Positions 10,786 through 20,827 of a stretch of DNA of 30,000 nt are shown piece after piece. The DNA lies in assembly GCA_012295275.1 (NCBI GenBank), contig CM022667.1, forward strand, positions 3,502,001-3,532,000, given 5' to 3'. Position 1 is the stretch's first letter, and each line of letters begins with the position of its first letter. The position numbers and the translations under genes were made by a program. Source of the stretch: Chrysomallon squamiferum (Eukaryota > Mollusca > Gastropoda > Neomphalida > Peltospiridae). The notes under the pieces are model-generated. The model saw only the letters and a program-made list of their open reading frames with translations. It was not told the origin of the DNA and ran no database searches.

Positions 10786-10811
10786 GGTTGTGGGTTCAAA
10801 ACTTACTAGTG
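10786..10811 (+). repeat. Possible tRNA-SINE B-box remnant
   Basis: GGTTGTGGGTTCAAAACT resembles a SINE B-box context, and the following TACTAGTG matches the segment after the similar motif at 9562-9584. The poly-T upstream and TG array downstream fit decayed retroposon debris, but no complete element was seen. Confidence 0.2.
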
Positions 10812-10845
10812 TCTGGATAATGTTATTTATTTGAATTTTGTACGC

Positions 10846-10881
<36 letters not shown>

Positions 10882-10912
10882 AGTTTTTCTGTTGTTATTT
10901 ATTTATTGGTTT

Positions 10913-10958
<46 letters not shown>

Positions 10959-11110
10959 TTTAAATTTATATTTGTGAATTGAATACATACATACATACAT
11001 ACATACACACACAGAGATACATGTATATAAATAATTACATACACAACCACATACAGATATATATAATTTCAGAAACACAGATACATACACATATATGACA
11101 AAAGACATTT
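10846..11110. repeat. (TG)n, (TG)n and (CATA)n microsatellites
   Basis: Two TG runs (about 10847-10880 and 10915-10952) are followed by a CATA run (about 10984-11006) and CA/TA-rich sequence. The minus-strand frame across them is repeat-derived. Confidence 0.9.
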
Positions 11111-11340
11111 ATACCATATGGAAAAAAAAAAAAAAAAAAAATAATGTTAAAATTCTATTACACCCCAAGAAATAACAGTCACACCCTAACCTCTGCACCC
11201 CACCCCACCCCCCCCCCAAAAACCACGGAGAGAAAAACACACAGATGTAGATAATTCATTTGAATATAATCTTTATTAAAAAAAAAAATCATTCATTGCC
11301 CTTACTCCCCCTTTCCCCATCCCACCCCTCCTCCTCGTCA
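11111..11340. other. Poly-A and C-rich low-complexity patch
   Basis: A poly-A run (about 11122-11140) and a C-rich strand (CCCCACCCCACCCCCCCCCC, about 11199-11217) are followed by another C/T-rich segment (about 11300-11335). The G-rich complementary strand could form G-quadruplex-like structure, though the spacing is irregular. No gene. Confidence 0.45.
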
Positions 11341-11770
11341 TTTACCTGACCTGAATACCTGCAACAAAACAAAACAAAACAAAACCCCCCCAAAAAAAAC
11401 AGGTAGCAATTACAGAACCTTATTTGTGACGGAGGTAAAAAAGCGTGAACGATGAGGGCCATTGTTCCCATTGAAAGGTGTTTCTGAGATAAAGATGAAG
11501 TATCCCACATCACCTAGCTGCTTTGTCTATCAGATAAGACTATTTTGTATATGTTTAAGTAGAAGTTCTTTTCATTGCCACATCAGCGCGGATCCGGTTT
11601 CTGCCTGTTGTTCTTCCAATGGGAGACTTCTAACTCCTTGTGTTGATGGGTAGCCAAGCAGAAAACATACTGGCCCTGGTCTGGTCTCATTAGAGAGGCA
11701 GGCTGCCATGGCAATTAGTCTGCCGTTGCTGACTGCATGCCTCGGTGGTGATGACTTCTGCACCCCAGCA
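11341..11770. promoter_or_regulatory. Candidate enhancer island with CAGGTA trio, SOX and palindromic GATA sites
   Basis: A complex island of about 430 bases between C-rich DNA and a CAT array. Three CAGGTA/TACCTG boxes lie at 11343-11348, 11356-11361 and 11400-11405. CCATTGTTCCCATTG at 11459-11473 has a SOX-type CCATTGTT followed by a second CATTG. AGATAA lies at 11487-11492. CTATCAGATAAG at 11527-11538 joins two GATA words in inverted orientation. CCATGGCAATTAG follows near 11706. Frames on both strands (63 and 92 codons) show no domain. The enhancer role is inferred from motif density; conservation was not tested. Confidence 0.4.
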
Positions 11771-12480
11771 TCGTCGTCGGCATCATCATCATCATCATCA
11801 TCATCACCACACACACGCATATACACATATACATAGACACGCATATGCATTCAAACACATCCGTAAATCCAATAACAGATAAAACAAACTGAGATATATA
11901 TATATATATATTTTATAGTTGTATAGTAATGAAGATAATAATTATGTACATATACACACATACACACACACACACATACACACATACACTCACACACACA
12001 CATGTTCACATATACACAATACACCCATGTACATGTTACACTGTATGTAAATGTTTAAACACACATAAACACCCATGTACAGATAAACACATTAAATTAA
12101 TTTATATAGAAAACAACGACACACATTCACAAATCTTACGTATGTTATCCATAAACAAACACATAAACAAACACATTTCAAATACATAATTAATTTTTAT
12201 TAACTGTCACTTAAACTTTATATTAATTTATATGTGTTAAACATGCATAAATAAACAATGTTACACAACTAGGTAAACAAATAATTTTATATGCTGATTC
12301 ACAAACATACACATACACATACAGACACATGCACACTCACATACACACCTCTCACAAACACAATACACACACACATACACTCACACACATATGCATACAA
12401 AAAACACACTTAAACACACACACATATACAGACACAAGGGCACACGTGCACACACACACACACACACACACACATGTACA
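11771..12480. repeat. (ATC)n followed by CA-rich arrays
   Basis: A CAT/ATC triplet run (about 11778-11806) leads into interrupted CA, CATA and TA arrays (11808-11860, 11895-11912, 11950-12175 and 12300-12474). The two plus-strand frames (11929-12189 and 12391-12606) are Thr-His strings from CA repeats and are not genes. The sequence from 12180 to 12300 is AT-rich with AAACA words and no feature. Confidence 0.85.
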
Positions 12481-12599
12481 GATTTACACATAAGACGTAT
12501 CAACATAAATAATAATCACAGATACATTCAGACACAAAAGTATACTCACACAAACTCATTACTTCTGATTATACAGCCAATGTTCAGTTACAGTTTCAC

Positions 12600-12772
12600 T
12601 GAATAACTTCATGTTGCTCTGAAGAGGTTTAATATTACTTAATATTCACCACTGACAGATTTGTCTGCAAACTTAATTAACCTAATTAGCTAATTAATAA
12701 TCAAACTAAATAATCTTCTGTTACCTGTGAAAAGGGTTTTCCCATTCATTACTGCCATTATGTTAGTAGGGT

Positions 12773-12775
<3 letters not shown>
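12600..12775. promoter_or_regulatory. Island with three evenly spaced TAATTA homeodomain words
   Basis: Complex sequence between CA and TG arrays. TAATTA occurs at 12674-12679, 12683-12688 and 12691-12696 with 9- and 8-bp spacing; the middle one is the palindrome CTAATTAG. TACCTG is at 12722-12727. TAATTA is the core of many homeodomain sites. In AT-rich DNA some occur by chance, so this is suggestive only. Confidence 0.25.
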
Positions 12776-12777
<2 letters not shown>

Positions 12778-12819
<42 letters not shown>

Positions 12820-13000
12820 TCTGTGTGTCTGTGTGTGTGTGTCTGTGTGTGTGTCTGTGTGTGTGTGTCTGTGTGTGTGTGAGTGTTGTGTTATATATGT
12901 GTGTGTGTGTATATATATTTAAGTGTGTGTGTGTAATGTGTGTGTTGTGTTACATATATATATTTAAGTCTGTGTGTGTGTGTGTGTGTGTGCGCGTCTA
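12778..13000 (+). repeat. Interrupted (TG)n array
   Basis: A TG run of about 20 units (12779-12818) is followed by TGTC, GTTATATATG and AATGTG interruptions and a second pure run (12970-12995). The plus-strand frame is Cys-Val repeat translation. Confidence 0.95.
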
Positions 13001-13757
13001 AATTTAACTTGAAACTAAATTAGAGTTTTCAAAAAGAAAGGAAGAAAATAAATTAAAATTTTATAAAAATAATAATAATATTAATAATTTAAAAAGAAAA
13101 ATTAACAAGAAGATAAAAGTTGATTTTAAGAAAAACAAGAAATAAATTAAAAAATAATAATAATAACAATAATAATAACAAATAAATAAAAAAATAAATA
13201 GCACCAAAAAAGGTTATTATTATTATTATAATAATTTTTTTTAATTTTTTTTTTTATTAAATAACTAGCACACTCACTGTCACAGAATTCCACCATATTG
13301 GAATAAAATCACAAAAATGTTTATTAAATTTAATAGATATATGTGTGTATTTGTGTTTGTGTGTGTGTGTTTGCATGTGTTTGTGTATGTGTGTATATAT
13401 TTATTTAAATATGCTGACATCTAATCAATCTAAAACTGTTTTGAGATTTAGCAGTTTATTACATAAAATAATTAGGTGATTGTTAAAAATACGAAATGTT
13501 TTGCGACATCAGTCTCAAGTTTTAAATTTTCTCTCTTTTTTGTTTAAATAAATAAATAAAATATAATATATCATTTGTTTTATTACAATTTACTGTGCTA
13601 AGCCTTCATTGTCATTAAAATGTCTAAATGATGAACAATGCAAATATGATACAGTTTTATTTTTAACAAAAAAAAAAATTATGTATTTTTTTTTTATCAG
13701 TTTTATCAGTATATTTTTTCTCTTTTTCTATTATTAAAATTAAAATTTAAAAATATA

Positions 13758-13789
<32 letters not shown>

Positions 13790-13799
13790 CAACCAAAAA
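13001..13799. other. AT-rich DNA with AAT triplets and poly-A
   Basis: Contains short AAT/ATT runs (about 13067-13215), a TG-rich patch (about 13340-13400) and a poly-A run of about 29 bases (about 13760-13790). No gene or complex island was seen. Confidence 0.5.
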
Positions 13800-14200
13800 T
13801 CCACAGCATAATTTTAGTGCTTAATTCATTTGCATAATATTAAAATGGATGAGAAGCTTTATGCATAAATTAAGCGTGCTTAACGCAACTATGTTAATTA
13901 ATGCTGGCACGAAATATAAAAAAGTCTGCCCACTGCCAAAAGCAGATTTCACAGCAATTTATTAAAAACATTTCCCATTCTCCCAGTCCTCACTATTTGC
14001 AATCCATCTGTTTTTCTTCACTGCAAAAGGTCGGGCTACTGCAGGTCAAAGGTCAGTATTCAACTGCCATATTTTATTTGGGGGGGAAAGCATTCTAATG
14101 ATGTTTGTTCGCGGGAAGGATTTCCCTGGTTGTCAAAGAAACAGAAAAATGACGAGGATAATTCTGAAGATTTGATTCCACTTGTAAGAGGAGTAACGAT
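13800..14200. promoter_or_regulatory. Candidate enhancer island with POU sites and a perfect DR1
   Basis: This island is complex, with ATTTGCAT (the reverse of the octamer ATGCAAAT) at 13828-13835, the palindrome TTATGCATAA (POU-like) at 13859-13868, and the perfect direct repeat AGGTCAAAGGTCA at 14043-14055. The last is the DR1 arrangement used by RXR, HNF4, COUP-TF and related nuclear receptors. TTCGCGGGAAGG near 14109 resembles an E2F word. A 65-codon ATG frame (13901-14098) shows no domain and crosses these motifs. The role as an enhancer is inferred. Confidence 0.4.
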
Positions 14201-14209
14201 AAGAATAAG

Positions 14210-14451
14210 AACAATAGCAATAATAATAATGATGATGATGATGATGATGAAAATAATCATAGATATTATAATAATACAGTAATAATGATGATGTAGTAAT
14301 AGTAACACTCATAACAGAGCTTATTATTATAGTAGTGATGATGATAAGTAGTAATATCAATAATAATAATGATGATGATGATGATGATGATGATAATAAT
14401 AAAAATAATAAAAAAATAATCAAAATAATAAATAATATGATGATGAGAACA

Positions 14452-14501
<50 letters not shown>

Positions 14502-14760
14502 AATAAAAATAATAATTAATGACATAATTAATAATAATAATGATAATAATAACAATAATAATAATAATAAATAAAAATAATAAATAATAATTAATGACAA
14601 ATAATAATAATGATAATAATAACAATAGTAATAATAATGAATATTAATAAATAATCATAATGAATAATAATAATAAATAATAATAATAATAAAATAATAA
14701 TGAATAATAACAAATAAATAATAAATAATAACAAATAACAATTAACAAATAATTAATAAT
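14210..14760. repeat. Long AAT/GAT triplet array
   Basis: About 550 bases of AAT, GAT, AAC and AATAAA-like triplets, with GAT-rich blocks near 14230-14250 and 14368-14393. The long minus-strand frames encode strings of Ile, Leu, Tyr and Ser and exist because the array lacks stops in that orientation. They are not genes. Confidence 0.95.
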
Positions 14761-15120
14761 AACAACTGTGACAGGAGCTGTATGACTGCAGTGTTGTAGC
14801 AGTAACAGCAAGGTGTGTAATGGATATGAACAGCAAGGGAGGGAACGTTGTTTCAGGTGCTGCTGCTGCTGCTGCTGCTGCTGAAGTCATTTAAACCAGG
14901 CTGACTTTTTTTTAATCTTCAGCTACGATGACCACGGCGTTTTGTGTCGAGTCTTGTTTGGGTACCCGAGTGCAGCTCAGTTCAGCCAGGTGTAGAAAAA
15001 CAGTGGAAAAAGTGCAGTCCTCGCAAACTGTGTTTCAAATGAAAACAGCGTTTTCGTAATAAATTGTAAAGTCGTTGATAATCATCTCATATTTTTATGG
15101 TATATGTGACGCTGTGAAAT
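14761..15120. promoter_or_regulatory. Complex island with CTG8 run and a splice-acceptor-like signal
   Basis: Non-repetitive, relatively GC-rich DNA. It contains eight CTG triplets (14860-14883). Downstream, CTGAC, a T-rich tract and TCTTCAG precede 14923, giving a textbook-like branch point, polypyrimidine tract and AG. CAG|GTGTAG follows at 14987-14995. An ATG frame of 43 codons (14928-15059) also lies here. Neither peptide is recognised. It may be a regulatory island, a short exon or chance. Confidence 0.3.
14923..14989 (+). CDS. Hypothetical 67-nt internal exon (weak)
   Basis: Preceded by CTGAC (branch-point-like, ending at 14905), T8, TCTTCAG, and followed by CAG|GTGTAG, the segment looks like a small spliced exon. 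With one leading base completing a split codon, the remaining 22 codons are open and begin YDDHGVLCRVLF. The frame meets a stop just past the putative donor, as expected in an intron. The peptide is not recognised, and no matching exon was found in the window. A single plausible acceptor in 30 kb can easily arise by chance, so confidence is low. Confidence 0.12.
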
Positions 15121-15161
15121 TTTTTAAATGTTGCTGTTGCCAAATGAAACAATTAATAAAA

Positions 15162-15199
<38 letters not shown>

Positions 15200-15430
15200 T
15201 TTTTTTGGAAAAAGAAACAAAAAAGATAAGAAAAATTAATAATAATAATAATAATCTTTTTTTTAATTTTTTTTTTATTTATTTATTTTTATTATTATGA
15301 TTATTATTTTTTTTGAAATAATGGTTTGTCAGTACTTAATGCACCAGGTTATTGTTTTTGTAGACAAAATAATGGGGTGGAAATATTAAAAAAAAAAAAT
15401 GATGGGTTTTATTATTTTTTTAATGAAATT
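15121..15430. other. Poly-T and ATT-rich low-complexity DNA
   Basis: Contains a poly-T run of about 31 bases (15164-15194), AAT repeats (about 15238-15255) and mixed T-rich stretches. No gene. Confidence 0.5.
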
Positions 15431-15720
15431 TATTGAAGTGTTTGAGTGTTAAAGAATGCCCATGTTGTTTCAAACTTGTTGAACTGTTTCATAATCATCT
15501 ATCAGATTATAGTGTAGTTGTTACCACTGTCGTTACACCATTCTCAGTGTTCTCCTGTTTATGGGTGGGAGGTGAATTCAGCTCACTAATTTAAATTCAA
15601 ACCAGTGTTCACAGGGTCTTTGTCTCAATTCTGATGGTAGATGTGTTAAAAAAAATTCACATTCCAAAAAGTGCTCTTCAACTTAGTATGACAAAGGCTG
15701 TGGTATGTGTTGTCCTTCCT
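15431..15720. other. Complex stretch without assignable function
   Basis: Roughly 290 bases of ordinary-complexity sequence, including ATCTATCAGATTATAG (about 15499-15514), GGGTGGGAGGTGAATTC and AACTTAG words. No open frame, repeat or RNA gene is supported. It could be a regulatory patch or plain spacer. Confidence 0.3.
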
Positions 15721-15959
15721 GTGGGATGGTCCATAAAAAAAATATTTCTATTTTTTTTTTTCTAATTACAAATTATAGCTGTGATGTTGGCAATGGGATT
15801 TTTATGTCTCATTTTCTGAAATGCTCATAATCTTGGGTCCCACACCATATAATTGTAAATAGAAATTTTTTTTCAGTGCATCACTACATAAAAATTCATT
15901 TCTTTTACGAATGTTTGAATTTGTTTGCGAGATGTTCTTTGATCAGAACAGCCAAAATA

Positions 15960-15993
<34 letters not shown>

Positions 15994-16757
15994 AAGAAAG
16001 AGAAGCTTTTTCTAAATCATATTTCTGACACTTAATAACCATTAATGTTAAAATTTATTTAGATTAAACTAAATTCTTTCATTCTCTTTGACTGGATTAT
16101 AAAAAAAAAAGAAAAAAAAAAAAAGGACAAATAATTTTTTGGTTAAAAAGACACAGAGTTTAAGGCTGAGGTTTTCATGTCCTTTTTTTTTTAGAGTTGT
16201 TAATGACTCAACATACGTTTGTTCCGATTTACACATTTTTATTTGTCAAACAGTTGTCAACACATGCACCCGAATACCACCGTTGTTTTTGTTCTGTGGG
16301 TGTCATTAAACATGCATTTATATGCATGTGCAAGCGCAGTATTTAAATCTTAATCTGTCAAATTTTCAAACCCCATAAATTAAAAAAATATTTTTTTTAA
16401 AAATAATTAACGTTTTTTTTTTTGTTTGGTTTTTTTGTAACGTAATTTTTTAGACGTTTTTTTTTTTTTTTTATTTTCCATACTGATCATCATGTCTGTA
16501 GTTGACTTAGTGCAGTTGTTGTTGTTGTTGTTGTTGTGTTAGAACAGACAGAAAAACAAAACCCATCCCAGCCAATGATGAACTGTGCTGTCATTTTGTG
16601 TCACTTAATCACTAAATAATTTCATTAAGCAATATATTTAATGCCCATTTGTTGTTGTTGTTGGTTGTTTTTTGCTTTTTCGAAACGTAGAGGATGATGT
16701 CGTAATGTATTTGTTAATCTTGATTAAAAGAGGATAAAGAGAAACATTATGATTTTA

Positions 16758-16799
<42 letters not shown>

Positions 16800-17120
16800 T
16801 AATTATTTTTAATTATTCCTTTTCTTTCTTCTTTTTCTCTTTTTTGTACAAGAACAGATATAGATTTAGATGTATCATTTTAGTTTCATTTATTTATTTT
16901 ATAGTTTTTATTATATTTTTATTATTATTATTTTTTTTTTTTAGAAGTACTACTGTATTAAAGAAAAAGGTGAGAAAAAAAAAATGCATGTTAATTTAAT
17001 ACATTTATTTCACATCCCACGAATGAATAACTATTGTATTAATTCATTAATCAATAATTTTTAATAAAAAAAATTAAAATACATATTTTTTATATAAATA
17101 AAGAGTTTGTGATCATGTAT
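15721..17120. other. AT-rich DNA with homopolymers, GTT and ATT runs
   Basis: Contains T-rich runs near 15750 and 16455-16472, a poly-A run (about 15974-15994), (TTG)n near 16515-16536 and (ATT)n (about 16761-16799). The segment between about 15780 and 15960 is of normal complexity but shows no feature. No gene-like frame was seen. Confidence 0.5.
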
Positions 17121-17126
17121 ATACAC

Positions 17127-17127
<1 letters not shown>

Positions 17128-17162
<35 letters not shown>
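17128..17162 (+). repeat. (TG)n microsatellite
   Basis: An uninterrupted TG run of about 16 units flanked by AT-rich DNA. Confidence 0.95.
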
Positions 17163-17164
<2 letters not shown>

Positions 17165-17447
17165 GTATATGTTTGTGCAGGTTAATATGAGAATGTTAAC
17201 ACGTATAATCTTTGTGTCTGTGTGTCTGTACGTACGTATAAAGCAATTCTTTGTAACATTATGCTAACTGCACAGGCAGTTAATTCTAATTAAATTAAAA
17301 AACCTGTTTCCTCACATACAAACACAGGCTCCACTGTCAACTGTGTTTTATTATCACACAAATTCAGCTCAAAGGATTTAAATTAATTAAAAACTTTTGG
17401 CTGTTAATATTTTTTCGTGGTATCAGGCTCGTTCTGGTTGTTGTTCT

Positions 17448-17491
17448 TGTCATTGTCGTTGTTGTTGTTGTTGTTATTAGCTGCTGCCAGT

Positions 17492-17523
<32 letters not shown>

Positions 17524-17526
17524 CGT
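17448..17526. repeat. (GTT)n and (GTA)n triplet runs
   Basis: A GTT run (about 17455-17477) and a GTA run (about 17492-17523) are separated by GCTGCTGCCAGT. Frames on both strands (Leu/Val plus, Thr/Asn minus) are translations of the triplets. Confidence 0.9.
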
Positions 17527-17559
17527 CTGTGTAATGACCTCAGACACGAAACAAGTGCC

Positions 17560-17765
17560 ATGGGCAAGCACTTCATTTTCTTGTCTCAATCAAAACCTCC
17601 AATCTAAATGAACTGTTTGTTTACTGAAGGCAGGTGTGAGGCAGGGGTCACCTCATTGTCCCTTTGCTTTCTCACCTTGTGTGAAGCGCAGGTAACATGA
17701 CATCTTACCTTTTCATCTGTCCAACGTTTTTTTTTTTTTTTTTTTGATTCTTCTACCTGTGACCA
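17560..17765. promoter_or_regulatory. AGGTG/CAGGTA-rich island with T-box-like site
   Basis: Complex DNA containing CAGGTG (17631-17636) within CAGGTGTGA, whose AGGTGTGA (17632-17639) is the consensus T-box half-site. TCACCT occurs at 17648 and 17672, CAGGTA at 17689-17694, TTACCT at 17705-17710 and TACCTG at 17754-17759. The CACCT/AGGTG core is also the zinc-finger-homeodomain (ZEB) and Snail-type word. Multiple copies within 130 bases make a repressor- or T-box-bound element plausible; this is inference. Confidence 0.3.
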
Positions 17766-17805
17766 TATTTCATACCCATACACTTGTCAGTGTGGCAAAA
17801 AAATA

Positions 17806-17838
<33 letters not shown>
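17726..17838. repeat. Two poly-T runs
   Basis: Poly-T at about 17727-17745 and a 28-base run at about 17811-17838, preceded by ATATATAT. No further feature. Confidence 0.85.
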
Positions 17839-18160
<322 letters not shown>

Positions 18161-18534
18161 AAAAGCATTAACAACTGCAGTATGCCGGATTGTAGGATCA
18201 AACTACAGTGTACTGCACCTCTTATCTTTTTCCCAATCCAAGTGATGCTTCATAGCCAAGACCATGTCATGTGACTTCTTATATATACATATATATGAAG
18301 GTGAACATATATTATGCAGGCATACATGTTTACACATCTGTAAACACACAGTTTGACAATGACAGTAATTAAATATAAATAGACCTAGAAACACGAAGAA
18401 AGACAGACAGACAGAAACAAACAAACAAACAAACAAATGCACATACACACACATGAAAAGAAAATCATTCAACTGACAATACACTTAGGTTCAGTGTAAA
18501 TGTAAATCATATATGAGCAGTTGGTTTAGTTCAG

Positions 18535-19010
18535 TCGTGACTTTCCTTAATCACTAGTGACATGTCTTAATTCTAGTCACTAGTCCTTAATATCTAGTCA
18601 CTAGTCCTTGATAACTAGTCACTTGTCTTTAGTAAATTTTCCTTAACTAAGGATGTCATTAAAATGTTTGGTCTTTCACATACAGAGACTAGAAACTAGT
18701 GACTTATTAAAAACTACTAACTTGACCTTAGAAACTAGTGACTTATTAAAAACTACTAACTTGACCTTAGAAACTAGTGCACTGCCCTAATAACTTGTGA
18801 TGTCTTAAAAATGTACTACTTTTCTTCATCTAGTGATTTGACACAAATAAACTTAGTGACTTGTCCTAAAACACTAGTGACTTGTATTAAATAACCAAGA
18901 TTAGGCCTTAAAAATGGTAACATGTCTTTAAAAAACTAGTGACTCATATTTAAAAGTAGTCAACTTGTCTTTGAAACTAGTGGCCTGACCTTCAAATCTA
19001 GCGTGTAATT
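18535..19010. repeat. ACTAGTGAC minisatellite with a 39-bp unit core
   Basis: Variants of AAACTAGTGACTTGTCCTTA and its partner ACTACTAACTTGACCTTAG tile this block. At 18691 and 18730 the 39-bp unit AGAAACTAGTGACTTATTAA... repeats exactly, and a third copy starts at 18769 before diverging. Edges show shorter units of about 19-25 bp (CTAGTCACTAGTCCTTAAT). The core ATCACTAGTGA at about 18550 also occurs in the palindrome at 765-776. The array has many stops in all frames and is not coding. Confidence 0.85.
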
Positions 19011-19489
19011 ACGTGATCATGCGCAGACTTTTCTTTTGTTCAGGAATTTTATCTAAAGTGAAACCCTGAGCTGACTAACAACAACAACAACAACAACAAC
19101 AATAATTACAGTGAAAGGATTATATCTTTAAGTTTTCAGATGTGTGCACCACTTTTTTAAGAAATGCTTTTAATGCATTTTACACAACAACACTTTTATG
19201 AAGAAGAAAAAAAAAAACATTCTCTCTCTTTCATATCAAATTACCCCAAAAAAAATAAAAATTAATGAACATATCTCCCATATATATATTTATATATTTA
19301 TATATATATGTGTGTATGTGTTTTTTATTATCATAAATGGGTAAATATTCACTGAGATACTTTTTTTTTTCTCTCTCTCTCTCTTTAACTCTTAATGTCT
19401 GACTTCGTTATTTATTGTGGCAGCTTTTGGAAAACTAAACAAACGCTTTGTTGTTGATTTTGTTTTCGTCCCTTTTTTTCTCTCTCTCT
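19011..19489. other. AT-rich spacer with CAA and TC runs
   Basis: Contains a CAA run (about 19078-19101), TA patches (about 19280-19310), T/TC tracts (about 19362-19385) and a TCTCTCTCTC block at about 19481-19490 next to the island that follows. No gene. Confidence 0.5.
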
Positions 19490-19490
19490 C

Positions 19491-19985
19491 AATGCGCGAG
19501 TGTTCTTTCATAACGAAGCTCCCGGTATTTAGCCTAATTGCCAACTGAAGCTTTTCAACTTTAATCACCATATGGATAAAATATGGAGATTGGCGACAGG
19601 GCCTGTCAATAACGAGGCCGAAATGACTGGCATTTTATTAGTCCCTGGTATTTAGTATTCATATTTTAAGCAGACCTTTTATCTGAATATGGATCTTAAT
19701 GGCTGTTTGTTAAGCAACTTTTGACCCTCGTGTGTCCTTTTTCTCTCACCTGAGAAGTACGGGGTCTTCCCATGGTTCCTAGCTCCAAATTGTTTGTCGC
19801 AGTCCGTTTTCACCTGAACAAAAGGCGACACACACCTTAATGGCAGTGGGGGGGGGATGGAGAGAGAGAGACCTGACCCTCTTTTAAGGTCACTTACGCA
19901 TCGCAAGACATACGTTGAATTTCCTTTATTCTTCGGCTTCGCAGCCAGTAATAATTACTATCAGCTTCACTGCTGGATCTGGCTT
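19491..19985. promoter_or_regulatory. Strongest candidate conserved regulatory island
   Basis: About 490 bases of unusually high complexity and CpG content between simple-sequence flanks, bounded upstream by TC repeats. Visible features are two copies of GGTATTTAG (19524-19532 and 19647-19655), a 13-base near-palindrome GACAGGGCCTGTC (19595-19607, perfect arms of six bases) within TALE-like TGTCAATAA, and TGACC-N9-GGTCA (19874-19892), an everted nuclear-receptor half-site pair. Frames here lack domains; the 75-codon minus-strand frame (19679-19906) starts at TTG and is only vaguely zinc-finger-like (see rejected). The enhancer role is inferred. Confidence 0.4.
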
Positions 19986-20825
19986 TGATAAAATAATATA
20001 AAAATATATATACATATATATATACATATACGTATATATATATATAAGTGTAGGAACCGGTTTTTTTTTATATTTTTTTTATTCTCGTTATGTTTTGTGT
20101 GATTGTTTTGTTATCACCCAGCAGTCTACTTTTCTTTTCTTCTTCTTCTTCTTGTGATTATTTTTGTTTAAACATCTGTGGTCTTTTAATTTAAAGGCTC
20201 GATGCAAAATGATAATGCAGTAATTGCTTTTTAACCTTTTTTTTTCTTTCTTTCTTTCTTCTGTTGTTTTCTCTTTCTTTTTATTTCTGAATGTTGTCCA
20301 GTCTAGAGGAATTTCTAAGTGAATGTTTAAATAGTTTGTAATGAAATAACTATAAGGATGAATGAATGCTTGGTGTCGCTTACTTCTTTTTTTTTTTTTT
20401 TTTTTTTACCTGTGGTTTTAATAAAATCTCAAAATTGGGTTGCAAAAAGAGGAAATCAGTCATAAATTAGCTGAAGTAGCAACTGAAAAACCTGTAACTG
20501 AGGTAATTCTGAATAGTTGTAAGATTTATTAGTGCCGTCTTGATTAGCATGTGTAGTTTGTACTTTGTTGATATTTATTGTTTTTTTACTTCAGAATGTC
20601 TCTTTATCTGTCCCTCTGTCTTTTCTGTCTTACTTTCTGTCCCTTTCTCATTCTCGGACTCTGTGCATTGGCTCATTAAAGCTATTTCTGCTTTTATTGT
20701 AATAATTATGTGTCTCTTTTATTTGTTTTTGATGTCTGTCTTTATATCTTTTTTTTATGTGTGTGTGTGTGTCTTTCATTCTGACATTGTTATTTAAAGT
20801 TATTAGCTATGCATGATAACACACA
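19986..20825. other. TA and T-rich spacer
   Basis: Contains TA/TATAC repeats (about 20005-20045), TTC repeats (about 20140-20154), poly-T (about 20387-20407) and TC-rich sequence (about 20600-20660). A TACCTG box is at 20407-20412. The 85-codon plus frame at 20540-20797 is Ser/Leu/Phe rich and unrecognised. No gene. Confidence 0.45.
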
Positions 20826-20827
20826 TG

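Noticed and set aside
11572-11850. Minus-strand 92-codon frame with an Asp run
   Set aside because: The Asp run is the ATC repeat, and the rest has no recognised domain and covers motif-rich complex DNA.
14133-14625. Long minus-strand Ile/Leu/Tyr frames
   Set aside because: They are AAT/GAT triplet translations of a microsatellite.
19679-19906. Minus-strand 75-codon frame with a vaguely zinc-finger-like look (CDKQF and RTHEGQK)
   Set aside because: It starts at TTG rather than ATG, lacks the first Cys and a proper C-x2-C/H-x3-H pattern, and overlaps the complex island. It is best explained as chance.
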